This document shows positions 18,291 through 27,800 of a stretch of 64,000 bases of DNA, one piece after another (the stretch's first letter is position 1; every line of letters begins with the position of its first letter). The notes under the pieces are model-generated. The model had not been told where the DNA came from. It ran no database searches and worked only from the letters and a program-made list of their open reading frames with translations. The translations under genes and the position numbers were made by a program. Location of the stretch: positions 1-64,000 of the IMG/VR virus record IMGVR_UViG_3300032291_002123, one strand, 5' to 3'. The DNA is from a virus.

Positions 18291-18402
18291 TGTTCCTCCT
18301 AAGGACAGTTGTATGAGAGTATTTCCCTCATTTGCTTTTCGGTACAAGGCAAAGGGACTGAACGCAACGTGGCGTAAAGGCGCTCCACCTGAACACTATT
18401 CT

Positions 18403-18420
18403 ACAATAGATTTCTATTGT
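18403..18420. terminator. Small hairpin after the protease polyprotein gene
   Basis: Perfect inverted repeat ACAATAGA-TT-TCTATTGT just downstream (minus strand) of the 1737-aa gene stop at 18428. It is AT-rich and short and lies before the capsid gene; weak terminator or processing site. Confidence 0.35.
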
Positions 18421-18427
18421 TTATTAT

Positions 18428-21400
18428 TTAGGTAAGCAGTCTTAGGAGTTTTGACATCTGTCCAGATATCTCTCCTTGACTGTAAACGTCGGAACCGTTC
18501 TTAAATGCCCTAAGGCTTTCAGTAGCGATATCGGCGTCTTTCTTACCAATTTTTGCCTCAACCCTAGTAATCATGTCGTCCATGAGACCTTGTAGGGCTG
18601 GGGGTAGGTCAGAGTATCTAACCTTCTCGTTCTGGTTATTGAAACCTAATGGTAGGTTCGAAATCACCTTTCCGAGTTCTCTCGCTGAAGAACGTACGTT
18701 CTCCAATGAAACCTTATTTAATGCACCTTCGTCAAGCCTGTCTAGAATGTCTAGCAAATTAACACCTGCACCAGCAGCCTCTGCGTAGTTACCTATTTCA
18801 TGCAGTCTGTCAACATACTTAGCGTCTTCGACGATGCGCTGTAAACCAGCGGTTCCGAGGTCTCGCTTTAGACGAGCCAAAACTTGTCTAAACTTTCCCT
18901 CTTCATCTCTAGGCTGAGTTTGTGCGGTGTATTTTCCACTAGCATCAGGGACACCACTTTCTACAGTTGTAGGAAGTGGTTCACCCTGCGCTGGCTCGTC
19001 AAGAACTGACGGAGCCTCTTCTTCGATTGGCTTTTCTTCTTTTTCTGGAGTAGCGACTGGTACCTGAACATCTTGCTGTCCGTCAACGAGAATAGGGTTA
19101 CCGTTCTCGTCTTCAGCGACAACTGCAGGTGACTCAGTCGCTAATGCTTTTCCCAGGCGCTCCTGAACTGCCATTGTGCGTGAACGCAGGTCATCTGCGC
19201 TAGCAACAACGGTCTCGGCGTCGAAATCTCCACGCCATTCTTCAGGAACCATGTGACGAACCTTAAGGGCAGAAGCACGCTTGATGATGTGCTTGCGAAC
19301 CTTTGCACGGTCACTTTCCTTCGAGCGACCATAAGACTTAATTGCGTTCTTAAGGTCGTCTACGTTACGGATTGGGTATGAGCCGTCTGGGAGAGCCTCG
19401 CCCTTCTTTGCCAACTCTTCACGAGTGTCTCGTGAGATGTAAGCAAAAGCGTCTACTTCTCCACCCTTTACACGAGCAGAAAGTTCTGCAGCCTTAACTG
19501 ACAACTCAGCCTTACGTTCTACCTTGATAGCAGCGAACTTAGACTTAGCCGAAACAATCTCGTCCATGCGGTCTGAGACTGCTAGGGTTTCTAGTTTCTT
19601 AATGCGTGTTGCTAGTTCGGTCATAGGGTCAGCCTTTAACTTAGCAAGGGTAGATGCACCTGCAGCAACAAGAGCCATGACAGCACCTGATGCAACACGA
19701 GCACGAGCGATTGGGAAGCCAGGAACGTTGACTTGGCAAACAGCAACTAACTCGAGGTTTCCACGGATTGGACGCCAGTCGCCAGAAGGAGCCGATGCAC
19801 GTAGTGCACGAATCTGCTCTGGCTGAGCACCTGGACGTAGCGAACCTGCTACCCAAATGCCGTATGCGTCTTCACCTGCGTGAACGTCTGCGATTGCTGA
19901 AGCGGTGTCGTCATAGTGCTTGACTGCCTCGAAAGCACTTGCCTCTAGAGAAGCGTGACCACCAGCAAGAGTAAGTTGACCAACTGGGACATCTTTACCA
20001 GCATCGGTGCGAACAACACCAGTGTGGAAGTATGAGTAGTTGCTCTTTGAGCGTGGTGGCTTAGTGCCATATGCCATGCCAATGTGGTCTACGTTCCAAG
20101 CAGCGATGTGACCAAAGACTCTACCGTTGTCATCAACAGTGAGAGGGGTAGCCTTACTCAACTTAGGGTTAGCAAACCACTCGGCAGGCGGTGATACAGG
20201 GATAGCGCCAGCGACGAATGCACAAGCCACTAGGCTCTCTGCATCACTAGAGTCGGCGTCATCCGCATAGATTCCGTTTGGAATCATGGTTTCCTCCTGT
20301 TGATTAGTTGGGGTTGCGAGGAAGATTTGACACTCTTGAAATGCTGGCTTAGGCACGATAGTAATTCCCATGATTCGGGCTTTATTAATCGTGATTCTGT
20401 CTTTGCCAACAGTTTTGTTTTCTAGAGAGTCTTCCTCTTCTTCTTTTTCTTTTTTATCTTCGGTAGCCTCAAATTTGTCCATGTCGGCTGAGATACCTCG
20501 AATAAATCCATTTTGAATTAAGCGTTGAACTTCCTTGGCATGCACCCCAGTGTCAAAGACACCAGTCGCATTTCCAATTCCATCCTCGATACGCTCCATT
20601 TGGTCTATGCGACCAACTACTACAGAACCTTGGTGACCGTCTGCAGTTTCAATCTGCCACATAAGCGGTAGTGGCAGTTCACGCATTTCAATAGCGCCTT
20701 TACGGAATTTACGTCCGTCTCCAGACTCGACTCCCTCAGGAATTACTAGTGGAATGCTGAACGTTGCGCCATACTCTCCGCCCATGCTGGCTACTAAGCC
20801 CATGCGCTCCTTGAGTGCATTAGCCTGCGCTCTGAGAGTTGCCATCTCGACAACTTTGCTTGATGAATTTACTACTTCATTGCTGAATACGTTTACGCCA
20901 GACTTGCCTCTTCGACCATAAAGTCTGATGTGCTCTTTGTCGCCAGTCCACAATCCAGTTACTTCCTTGTGGCGTAGAGCACAGTAGCCCTTTGAGCGAG
21001 CGCCAAGATACTTAGTTAAGTAACGAACACAGCGTGTCCAGTCTCCGCCAGTTCCCCAACGAATCTTTGCTGCACCCTTACCCTTAGTCCAGTAGCGACG
21101 GAGTTTCTCAGCGTTGCCACGGTTCTTGTCAATGTTGAAACCGCTAGGTGGGCGAGCACCTGCAACAAGAGCCTCGAACTCTTCGTCAGAGCATTTAGCA
21201 AGTTCCATACAAGCAGTAACGATTTCCTGCTCTGGCTGCCAGTCGCCGTCATAGATGTCATCCTGCTCGACCATAATGTCTTCGATAGGCATAAGCATGT
21301 CTTTGTCGGTGACAACGGTAGGCTTGCCGTAGTTTTCGGTGATTACTTCTTCCATAATGAAACTGTCATTAGAGGTTTCATTACCTGGATTTAGGCGTGA

Positions 21401-23641
21401 GCCAGTGTAAACGCCAGTGGCTTCCTTGTGACGAAGTTGGCAATAACCTTTGGCACGAACTCCCATGTATTTGCCTAAGTAACGGACACAACGCTTCCAG
21501 TCGCCCGGAGTTCCCCAGCGAATCTTGGCAGCGCCCTTGCCCTTAGTCCAATAACGGCGAAGTGACTCGGCATTGCCTCGATTGCGGTCTACACCACCTG
21601 CTGCCAAAAGTGATTCTAAATTGTCCTCAAAATACTGGTTTTCAGCGTATTCCATCAGTTCTTTGGAAGGACCGAACAGAACCATAAGTGCTTGGTCATA
21701 AGTAAATGCAGATGCCTGAATACCGTCTACCTGAAGCAATACTTCATTAAGAACCGACTCGTCTAGTGGCACTACTGGAGGAGGGGTGGCTGACTTAAGG
21801 TCAGCAAGAACCTTAGGCTCACGAATCCACTTCTTTTCCTTGCGAACGTAAGTCATAGGCTCAGGTGAAGTCTTGCTTTCTGGCACGATGCTCACCAATT
21901 CAAGAACTGCACGAGGGTCGTCTGGTGCAACAATTGCTAGATATAGAGGTGGAACATCGCTAGGCGCTGGAGAAGCGGCTTCTTCTTTTTTAGCCTCGGC
22001 TGCTGAAGTGATTGGCTTAGCCCAGTCGTTAGAGCCGTCATAGTCTTGCAACTTCTTATTCTGAGATGCAAGCCAGTCATACATCGGGTGGTTCTTTTTC
22101 TTAGAACCCGAGTCGCTTCCTGCTGACTGACCAGTTTTTCTTGCGTAATCTTTGACCTGCTCGTCAGTAAAATCTTTGAACTGGTTTCGCTGCTGTTGAA
22201 CCCAACCGCTCCAGTTAGAAAGCGCCTGATGTAAATCTTTTGTAGTGATTGCAGGTAAAGTGCCCGGCAACTGAGCGTATGGTCTGCTCACTGGAGTTCT
22301 AGGTTCGCCTAAAATGCCAGAAACATCTAGAGGCTTACCCTTGACAACGCCCGTGTTGTTAGTCATCTCTGACTTAGGGTCAATGCTTCTAGTTTTCTTA
22401 ACGTCTATTCTTCCAGTAGCGCCATTATCAAAATTGATATCTGCTGTTCCGTCAGGATTAATTTTTTGAATAGTTCCCTTGGCACCACCAGCAACTGACA
22501 CACGTCCACCAGCCTCGGCAAACTTTCCAGAAGCATCTCTTGCTTGATTCTCTACGTTTTCTGCACGCTCTGCAGAAGTATATACACCGTCATTAACAGT
22601 GGACTTTAGAGTGACTGAGTTGTCAGGCTGACCCATTGCAGCGGTGACTGCGTAATCAATAAACTCCCAGTCTTCCTCTGCGATTGCATACTCAGCGAGT
22701 TCCGCCTCTTCTGCATCTAGGTCATAGACAGAAACGTTATTGAACGGATTGCTCTGCATACGAGCACAAATAATTACAGCAGACTCAGGGTCAATCTGAA
22801 TGTGCTCTTTAGGAGTGGTGTCATTAGGGTCATCTAACGCCTTGTCATAAGTCCAAGCCGTAGACTCAATGTTTCCTAGGTCGTCCCAAACGCCATCGTC
22901 CCAAACGTAAACGTTGCCGTCTAAGTCAATCTTGTAGACACGGTCAATACCTGAACCATCTAGGCGAACACGAGCCAAGAACTCTGGAGTGGCGCTTTCG
23001 TCCATCTCAATTGACTTCTTAAAGTCACCTAGTTCTGCACCAAAGCCGTAAGAGTAATCTCCTCCAGCCTTTACAGGCTTCTTGTCCTCACGCTCAACGA
23101 TTGCCTTAGCCCAACGCCATCCAGCGTCTCCGCCCCAAAGCGCCCAAGCGATACGTCCGTTGCTAGGGAAGTTGTCTTCGCCTGGCGACCAACCCTTACC
23201 TTTTTTGTCTACCTCGTGGCGAGGGAAATACTTAGCAATGTGGCGAATCTTTTCGATGCCAATCTGACCGCCTTTGGCTAGAGTGCGAGCAGTGTTCAAA
23301 CCTACAGGGGTTCCGCCACGCTTTTCTTCTTTACGCCAGTTAAGTGCTTTTTTGGCTTCCGCTTGTACACCAGTTGGAATAGTGTATAAACGTGCAGAAG
23401 CAATTAAAGAAGATTCTTTTTTATTATTCAAAGCAAATTCAGCAAGGCTGACGATTTCAGGAGAAACTTCTGCTTCTGCCAAGTTCCATTCTTTATCTAG
23501 AACTAGGTCTTGATTACCAAACTCGACTACTAATCCTAGGTTTACGTCAACAACTACGGCGTGAGACTCGTCGGCAAAGACGGCAAGAGAGTCTTGCGAC
23601 CCGACGTATAGCGGTGCGTCGAAATTTAATTCGTTAGCCAT
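18428..23641 (-). CDS. Prohead (capsid maturation) protease polyprotein
   Basis: 1737 aa, several times larger than usual prohead proteases. In order: residues ~85-200 a phage module with TPVGLNTARTLAKGGQIG, YFPRHEVDKKGKGW, IAWALWGGDAGWRW; ~365-420 an RDASGKF motif and KOW-like barrel; ~680-750 and ~833-905 two copies of a Cys/His module (LRRYWTKGKGAAKIRWGT, GYC-LRHKE-TG); ~930-1105 the protease domain, with GHQGSVVVGRIDQME (His) and RGISADMDKF (Ser) as likely catalytic residues; ~1110-1350 a second conserved capsid-protease segment (GRVFGHIAAWN); ~1395-1490 a module SYPIRNVDDLKNAIKSYGR; then an acidic linker, RDEEGKF and a helical tail. It is immediately upstream of the capsid gene. Domain functions beyond the protease are unknown. 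Confidence 0.85.
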   Translation of the reverse strand: MANELNFDAPLYVGSQDSLAVFADESHAVVVDVNLGLVVEFGNQDLVLDKEWNLAEAEVSPEIVSLAEFALNNKKESSLIASARLYTIPTGVQAEAKKALNWRKEEKRGGTPVGLNTARTLAKGGQIGIEKIRHIAKYFPRHEVDKKGKGWSPGEDNFPSNGRIAWALWGGDAGWRWAKAIVEREDKKPVKAGGDYSYGFGAELGDFKKSIEMDESATPEFLARVRLDGSGIDRVYKIDLDGNVYVWDDGVWDDLGNIESTAWTYDKALDDPNDTTPKEHIQIDPESAVIICARMQSNPFNNVSVYDLDAEEAELAEYAIAEEDWEFIDYAVTAAMGQPDNSVTLKSTVNDGVYTSAERAENVENQARDASGKFAEAGGRVSVAGGAKGTIQKINPDGTADINFDNGATGRIDVKKTRSIDPKSEMTNNTGVVKGKPLDVSGILGEPRTPVSRPYAQLPGTLPAITTKDLHQALSNWSGWVQQQRNQFKDFTDEQVKDYARKTGQSAGSDSGSKKKNHPMYDWLASQNKKLQDYDGSNDWAKPITSAAEAKKEEAASPAPSDVPPLYLAIVAPDDPRAVLELVSIVPESKTSPEPMTYVRKEKKWIREPKVLADLKSATPPPVVPLDESVLNEVLLQVDGIQASAFTYDQALMVLFGPSKELMEYAENQYFEDNLESLLAAGGVDRNRGNAESLRRYWTKGKGAAKIRWGTPGDWKRCVRYLGKYMGVRAKGYCQLRHKEATGVYTGSRLNPGNETSNDSFIMEEVITENYGKPTVVTDKDMLMPIEDIMVEQDDIYDGDWQPEQEIVTACMELAKCSDEEFEALVAGARPPSGFNIDKNRGNAEKLRRYWTKGKGAAKIRWGTGGDWTRCVRYLTKYLGARSKGYCALRHKEVTGLWTGDKEHIRLYGRRGKSGVNVFSNEVVNSSSKVVEMATLRAQANALKERMGLVASMGGEYGATFSIPLVIPEGVESGDGRKFRKGAIEMRELPLPLMWQIETADGHQGSVVVGRIDQMERIEDGIGNATGVFDTGVHAKEVQRLIQNGFIRGISADMDKFEATEDKKEKEEEEDSLENKTVGKDRITINKARIMGITIVPKPAFQECQIFLATPTNQQEETMIPNGIYADDADSSDAESLVACAFVAGAIPVSPPAEWFANPKLSKATPLTVDDNGRVFGHIAAWNVDHIGMAYGTKPPRSKSNYSYFHTGVVRTDAGKDVPVGQLTLAGGHASLEASAFEAVKHYDDTASAIADVHAGEDAYGIWVAGSLRPGAQPEQIRALRASAPSGDWRPIRGNLELVAVCQVNVPGFPIARARVASGAVMALVAAGASTLAKLKADPMTELATRIKKLETLAVSDRMDEIVSAKSKFAAIKVERKAELSVKAAELSARVKGGEVDAFAYISRDTREELAKKGEALPDGSYPIRNVDDLKNAIKSYGRSKESDRAKVRKHIIKRASALKVRHMVPEEWRGDFDAETVVASADDLRSRTMAVQERLGKALATESPAVVAEDENGNPILVDGQQDVQVPVATPEKEEKPIEEEAPSVLDEPAQGEPLPTTVESGVPDASGKYTAQTQPRDEEGKFRQVLARLKRDLGTAGLQRIVEDAKYVDRLHEIGNYAEAAGAGVNLLDILDRLDEGALNKVSLENVRSSARELGKVISNLPLGFNNQNEKVRYSDLPPALQGLMDDMITRVEAKIGKKDADIATESLRAFKNGSDVYSQGEISGQMSKLLRLLT
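20930..21600 (-). repeat. Internal duplication of a Cys/His module in the protease polyprotein
   Basis: Two ~70-residue copies, each starting (D)RNRGNAE-LRRYWTKGKG and ending YC-LRHKE-TG, are about 75% identical by eye. They lie at 21390-21600 and 20930-21145, separated by an acidic linker. Each keeps two cysteines (RCVRYL and GYC) and the RHKE histidine. Confidence 0.85.
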
Positions 23642-23643
23642 CG

Positions 23644-24318
23644 TTACTCGACGCCTTCCTGCGTTGGTTCAGCGGCATATCTCTTAGCCTCTTCAACTGT
23701 CATAATTCCAGTGTTAGCATCCAAAGTTTGAATCAACTCGTCTGCACTGTTTGGGTCAATCTCAATGGTGTCTAGATTCTGGTAAGAATTAGTGGAGATG
23801 TCTGCCTCAATCCAGTTGGCTTCATCTCTAGCATAGATACCAAAATTACTCATATAAACCAATGAAGTTATACGCTCGTCACCCTCACGATAGTAAACAT
23901 ACATAGCCTCGAAGACGGGAGTGTCGTCTGGGAGTTCTACGCCAAGAATTTTTTCAATCGCTGGCTTAGACTGTTTAATTATAGTCTGATATAGAACAAC
24001 CAATGGGAGAGCAGTTTTGTATTCAGAGAGCCATTCGCCGTCAGACTCAGTTAAATCTCTAATCAGGTAGGCAGTTCCGTCTACAGAAAATTCCACGTCT
24101 CGAGTGAGACCTACGGGGATTAGTTCCTCGGGGTTTACTTCGTAGTAACTAACGCTTCCGCTAGGAAATAAGACATACAATCCAGCAAACTCTGGCTCTC
24201 TGTCATAGTAAGCGCCGATAACTGGCTGATATGTATTTGCAGTTTCAAGAATGCCGACAGTGCCAAAAACAGGGGCAACTGTCTCTGACTTCATGTCAAA
24301 ATCTGGGCGTTGTGGCAT
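23644..24318 (-). CDS. Hypothetical acidic protein, 224 aa
   Basis: Not recognised. Predicted beta-rich first half (GAYYDREPEFAGLYVLFPSG), then alternating strands and a helical end (NSADELIQTLDANTGIMTVE). The IEIDPNSADELIQ segment resembles IQIDPESAVIICARMQS in the first 300 residues of the adjacent 1737-aa polyprotein, so the two may be related by duplication. RBS TTGGAGATTAA; it ends 3 nt before the polyprotein start, so translation is coupled. Confidence 0.7.
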   Translation of the reverse strand: MPQRPDFDMKSETVAPVFGTVGILETANTYQPVIGAYYDREPEFAGLYVLFPSGSVSYYEVNPEELIPVGLTRDVEFSVDGTAYLIRDLTESDGEWLSEYKTALPLVVLYQTIIKQSKPAIEKILGVELPDDTPVFEAMYVYYREGDERITSLVYMSNFGIYARDEANWIEADISTNSYQNLDTIEIDPNSADELIQTLDANTGIMTVEEAKRYAAEPTQEGVE

Positions 24319-24382
24319 TTAATCTCCAACTACAAATATCTATAATCAATAATACAGTAAAAAGATAGTAGTTATAGAACTA

Positions 24383-24616
24383 CTAGACCCAGTCGGACGG
24401 GATATCTAGGTAGTCACCGTCTTGAACAGGGTTGTTCTGTAGTTCCTCGGTGACCTTGTCCCAGTATTCATCAAAAGCATCGCTCTGATTGTATGGAACT
24501 TTAATATATCTAGAGGTAGCCTCTTCTGCCGAGATACCTCGAGAAATCATCACCAACACCTGAGACATAATAGAAGCGTCTAGTGGTTGCTGCTCTGGTT
24601 CATCGTATAGTGCCAT
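24383..24616 (-). CDS. Hypothetical protein, 77 aa
   Basis: Acidic and helical, with AGGAAAGATAGG before ATG 24616. It lies in the small-gene cluster after giant protein 2. ILGVE-type motifs are absent and no family was recognised. Could be a regulator or partner of the neighbouring effector protein; this rests only on position. Confidence 0.65.
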   Translation of the reverse strand: MALYDEPEQQPLDASIMSQVLVMISRGISAEEATSRYIKVPYNQSDAFDEYWDKVTEELQNNPVQDGDYLDIPSDWV

Positions 24617-24644
24617 AATTACCTATCTTTCCTAAGGCTATTCA

Positions 24645-24869
24645 CTAATCCTCTAAAGCCTTAAATGCTTCAGGGAAAGCCTCTTTAGCGGTAGCCTCGT
24701 CGATTTCATCATCTAGCCAGTCTTCGCCAATTAAATATCTAAAAACCTTATCGGTTTTGTTCCATTTGATTTTGTACCAAGATTCTTCGATTCCCTTACT
24801 AGGGTCAAATCGATAAAGAACTAGCGGCTTTGTGCTGTTATCATTTTCGTAAAGAACAAAATATCTCAT
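24645..24869 (-). CDS. Small protein paired with giant protein 2 (MRYF family, copy B)
   Basis: 74 aa. It starts MRYFVLYE, with YRFDPSKGIEESWYKIKWN and ATAKEAFPEAFKALED. It is a clear paralog of the 71-aa protein at 36954-37169 (MRYFFSTN, YRFDLKSGIEQSWYKTRWS, TAKEAFPQAFKDSK). Both begin 9-14 nt after a giant gene whose product ends in a RelA/SpoT-like domain. Function unknown; the repeated pairing suggests a partner, inhibitor or folding factor for that domain. Confidence 0.75.
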   Translation of the reverse strand: MRYFVLYENDNSTKPLVLYRFDPSKGIEESWYKIKWNKTDKVFRYLIGEDWLDDEIDEATAKEAFPEAFKALED

Positions 24870-24883
24870 AACTTAATTCTATC

Positions 24884-27800
24884 CTATCCCGCCTCTAATC
24901 GGAATCTTTGTTCGGTAAGTTTTCCAAGTTTTAATAGTTTCCCGTAACCCTCGGGGTCTGGTATTTTTCCAGCAATACCAATCATTTGCTCATAAAGGAG
25001 TTCTTTCCTTTTAAGAAGGTTAGGGTCAATATTATTCTTGTCAATGTTAATTACTCTATATTGCTTCAAAATAGGGTGGAGTTCTGACTTAATCTTTAGA
25101 GATTCTGGGGTATGCATCTGGAACTCAACGGTTACTCCATTTTTAGTCAGTTTCATGTTGATACCTCGATAAGTATTTTTGTAAGAGTTTTTAGGCTCCC
25201 AGAAATTTTTAGGTATTACTTTGTAGCCCATATCTTCGAAACGGTTAATAAGAGCCGAAGTCGCCTCGGTGTACCTAGCATTGTCTACAACCATCGTATA
25301 TCTAATGGCATCAGAAAGTTTTTCTGCTGCCAAATCAAAATTACCATTATATTCATTGACAGCGTCGCCTTCAATTTTTCTAGCCAACGAGTCAGTAGTT
25401 TTTAGGCGGTTAGCCAGAGAAGTCAAGTCTCCCTTAAAGTAATTAGCCAACGTGACCATAGTATTGGTAATTTCTGGCTCTAGTTGCTCGGCTCTGCTAC
25501 GAACTTTTTTAGCAGCCTCTACTGCCTCAGGGCTGTAAGTTTTTTTGATAGGCTCCTCTTTTACTAAAGGTGGAATCTCAATTTTCTTGAAAACATCTTG
25601 ATTAGAGCCATTTGTTCTTCCATTTCTTATTTCATTTGCACGAGCATTAATCTCAGAAATAGGAGCATTGTCTAAAATCATTGACAACAGTTCTCTGTTT
25701 TGAGCAATTGCTTGAGTGGTTAGCCCAGTCTGAGTAGATAGGGTGGCAATTGCGCTTCTAATTTCTAGGACTCTAGGGTCAGAATCTTCCAAGTCAGAGG
25801 CTTCAATTTTATTCTTGCCAGCCTCTCTCAGCCTGATTCTTTCTTCCCTCTGACGCTCTGCTTTCTTTTCTCTGTAGAATTCTTCACCCTTAGCGACTAC
25901 ACCTTCAATTTCTTCTTTGCTGAGTTTAGACAATCCCATAAATGAAGACCATAGAGCAGGTTGGTCATACTTGAGTTCACCGCTCTCATTGGTGTGAGCC
26001 ACGTCAATATATGCGTCTGGCTTAATGACATCGCCAGTTGCCTTATCTACTTCTTTAGGCTGTCTGTAGATTAAGTTCCAAGAATCGAATAGCGAGGCTA
26101 CGTTACCGTCAGGGTTATCTGGGTTCAGTAGGTTAGACAGAGTAAAGTAAATATCGTTCTGAGTAGTGCCTGGAACGTGTCTACCAGTTCGGTCTTTTCT
26201 TAGTTTGGCGCTTCCAATTGCTACTGGCAAGTCAGTAGTCATATACAACCCAACGGTGTCGTAATCTTTCTTCTTAGCCTCTACTAATTTTTTCTCTATA
26301 CTTTTACGTTTACCGTCACCAGTTCCGTCATAGACAATATCCAACCCACGCTGAAGCGCCGCTTGCTGCAACATTTTTGCAAGCATAGAAGACTCTTCGT
26401 GCGAGTTTTCAGCCCACTTCCCATCTTCTTCGCCAGTTCTAAAGATGGCACGTAGCCCTAGAGATTTCTCTACTCGTCTCATCATTTGGCGAGCGTGCAT
26501 TTCCCTTACCTCTGGCAAAAGAATCTTGATAGTATCAGGGTCAATTACTACTGCGCCCGGAGTCAATCCAGCAGGCATAGCCGCTTCTTCTCCAGTAACA
26601 TCGTCAATTTCTCTGACAGGAGGAATGCCATATTTTTTAGCGAGTTCTCCAGGTTTTCCAGTTTTTTTGTCGTATTTGGTAAATCCGCCCTTGCCCGAGG
26701 CAGGTCCTCCACCCAAGAAGAACATCTTCGGCTTTCTACCCTTAGGAGGCTCGATTCCAGCGAGTAGTTTCTCTATAATCTTTTTTTGAGCCTTTACTCT
26801 GTCTTCATCAAATACTAGGTTTCCCTTACCATCTCTCACCATGTGTCCACCAGTAACGGTAGAGGAGAACATAGAGTTGTAAGCCTCATAGTCAAGTTCA
26901 TCTTCTAGAACAGTGCCGTCATCTAAAGTCAGCCTGTAAGTGTTCTTCCCATTTTCTGTTTCTGATGCAAAAAGAAGCCTGTCTTCAGCGTTCTTTAGAA
27001 TTATCTGTTTGATTTCTTCGTCAGAGGCAGTTCTAGGAACTTTAATGTAAGTAGCCTTTTCTTTATCCCCTAAGTCTTTAGGGTCTAACCAATAGGCAAT
27101 TTTTTTACTCTTAAGTATCTTGGTTTTAGATACGTGATAGATAGGTAGAGTTCCATCTGGAACTCCATCTATTGAATTAAACGAGATATTGAAAGAGCCA
27201 TCCTCGAGGACGTTATTTTCTTCAATCATGTTGTCCTGAGCAAGTTGCATAAATTTAGAGGCTGGAGGCTGGTCAACTACCACCCTAGAAACAGAGTCTC
27301 CCAAATCTTCATCCTCTGGATTTTGAGCAGACCGAGGGAATTCAAAATCAGGTTCAGGCTTTGTAGGGTCATCTGAAAGCCAGTTCAGAACCGCAGCCTG
27401 AGCGATATTTCTATCTGAAAATATCTGAGTTGAGTAAGCAGGTAAGTAACTTTGACCTTCTCCGCTCATCCATAGTTGCGTAGAGTATGAGTCGTCTTGA
27501 GAAGCGTATGCCCTAGGCATTTTGGTGATTCTACCGCTTCTGCCAGTGGATGCAGATTTGTAGACCCTAACATTGTTATCTACATCTTCTACTGTAACCC
27601 CTGCGTCCAACACGCTCTGAGGCAGTGGCAAGAACGGCGGTTCGGTAATTACTTCTGGCTGCTCGCCACTGATTGATGCAGGAGAGCCGTCTGCTCGTCT
27701 GAGAATCTCTAGGTGCTTAGCAACGATAGGAGTTCCCTGAGCACGACCATCGAACTTAACAACTAGAACGTCAGAGTATGAGTAAGTTCCACCAGGCTTT

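Noticed and set aside
18291-18347. Upstream TTG start for the capsid protein
   Set aside because: No ribosome site, whereas GTG 18290 has TTAGGAGGAACA directly before it.
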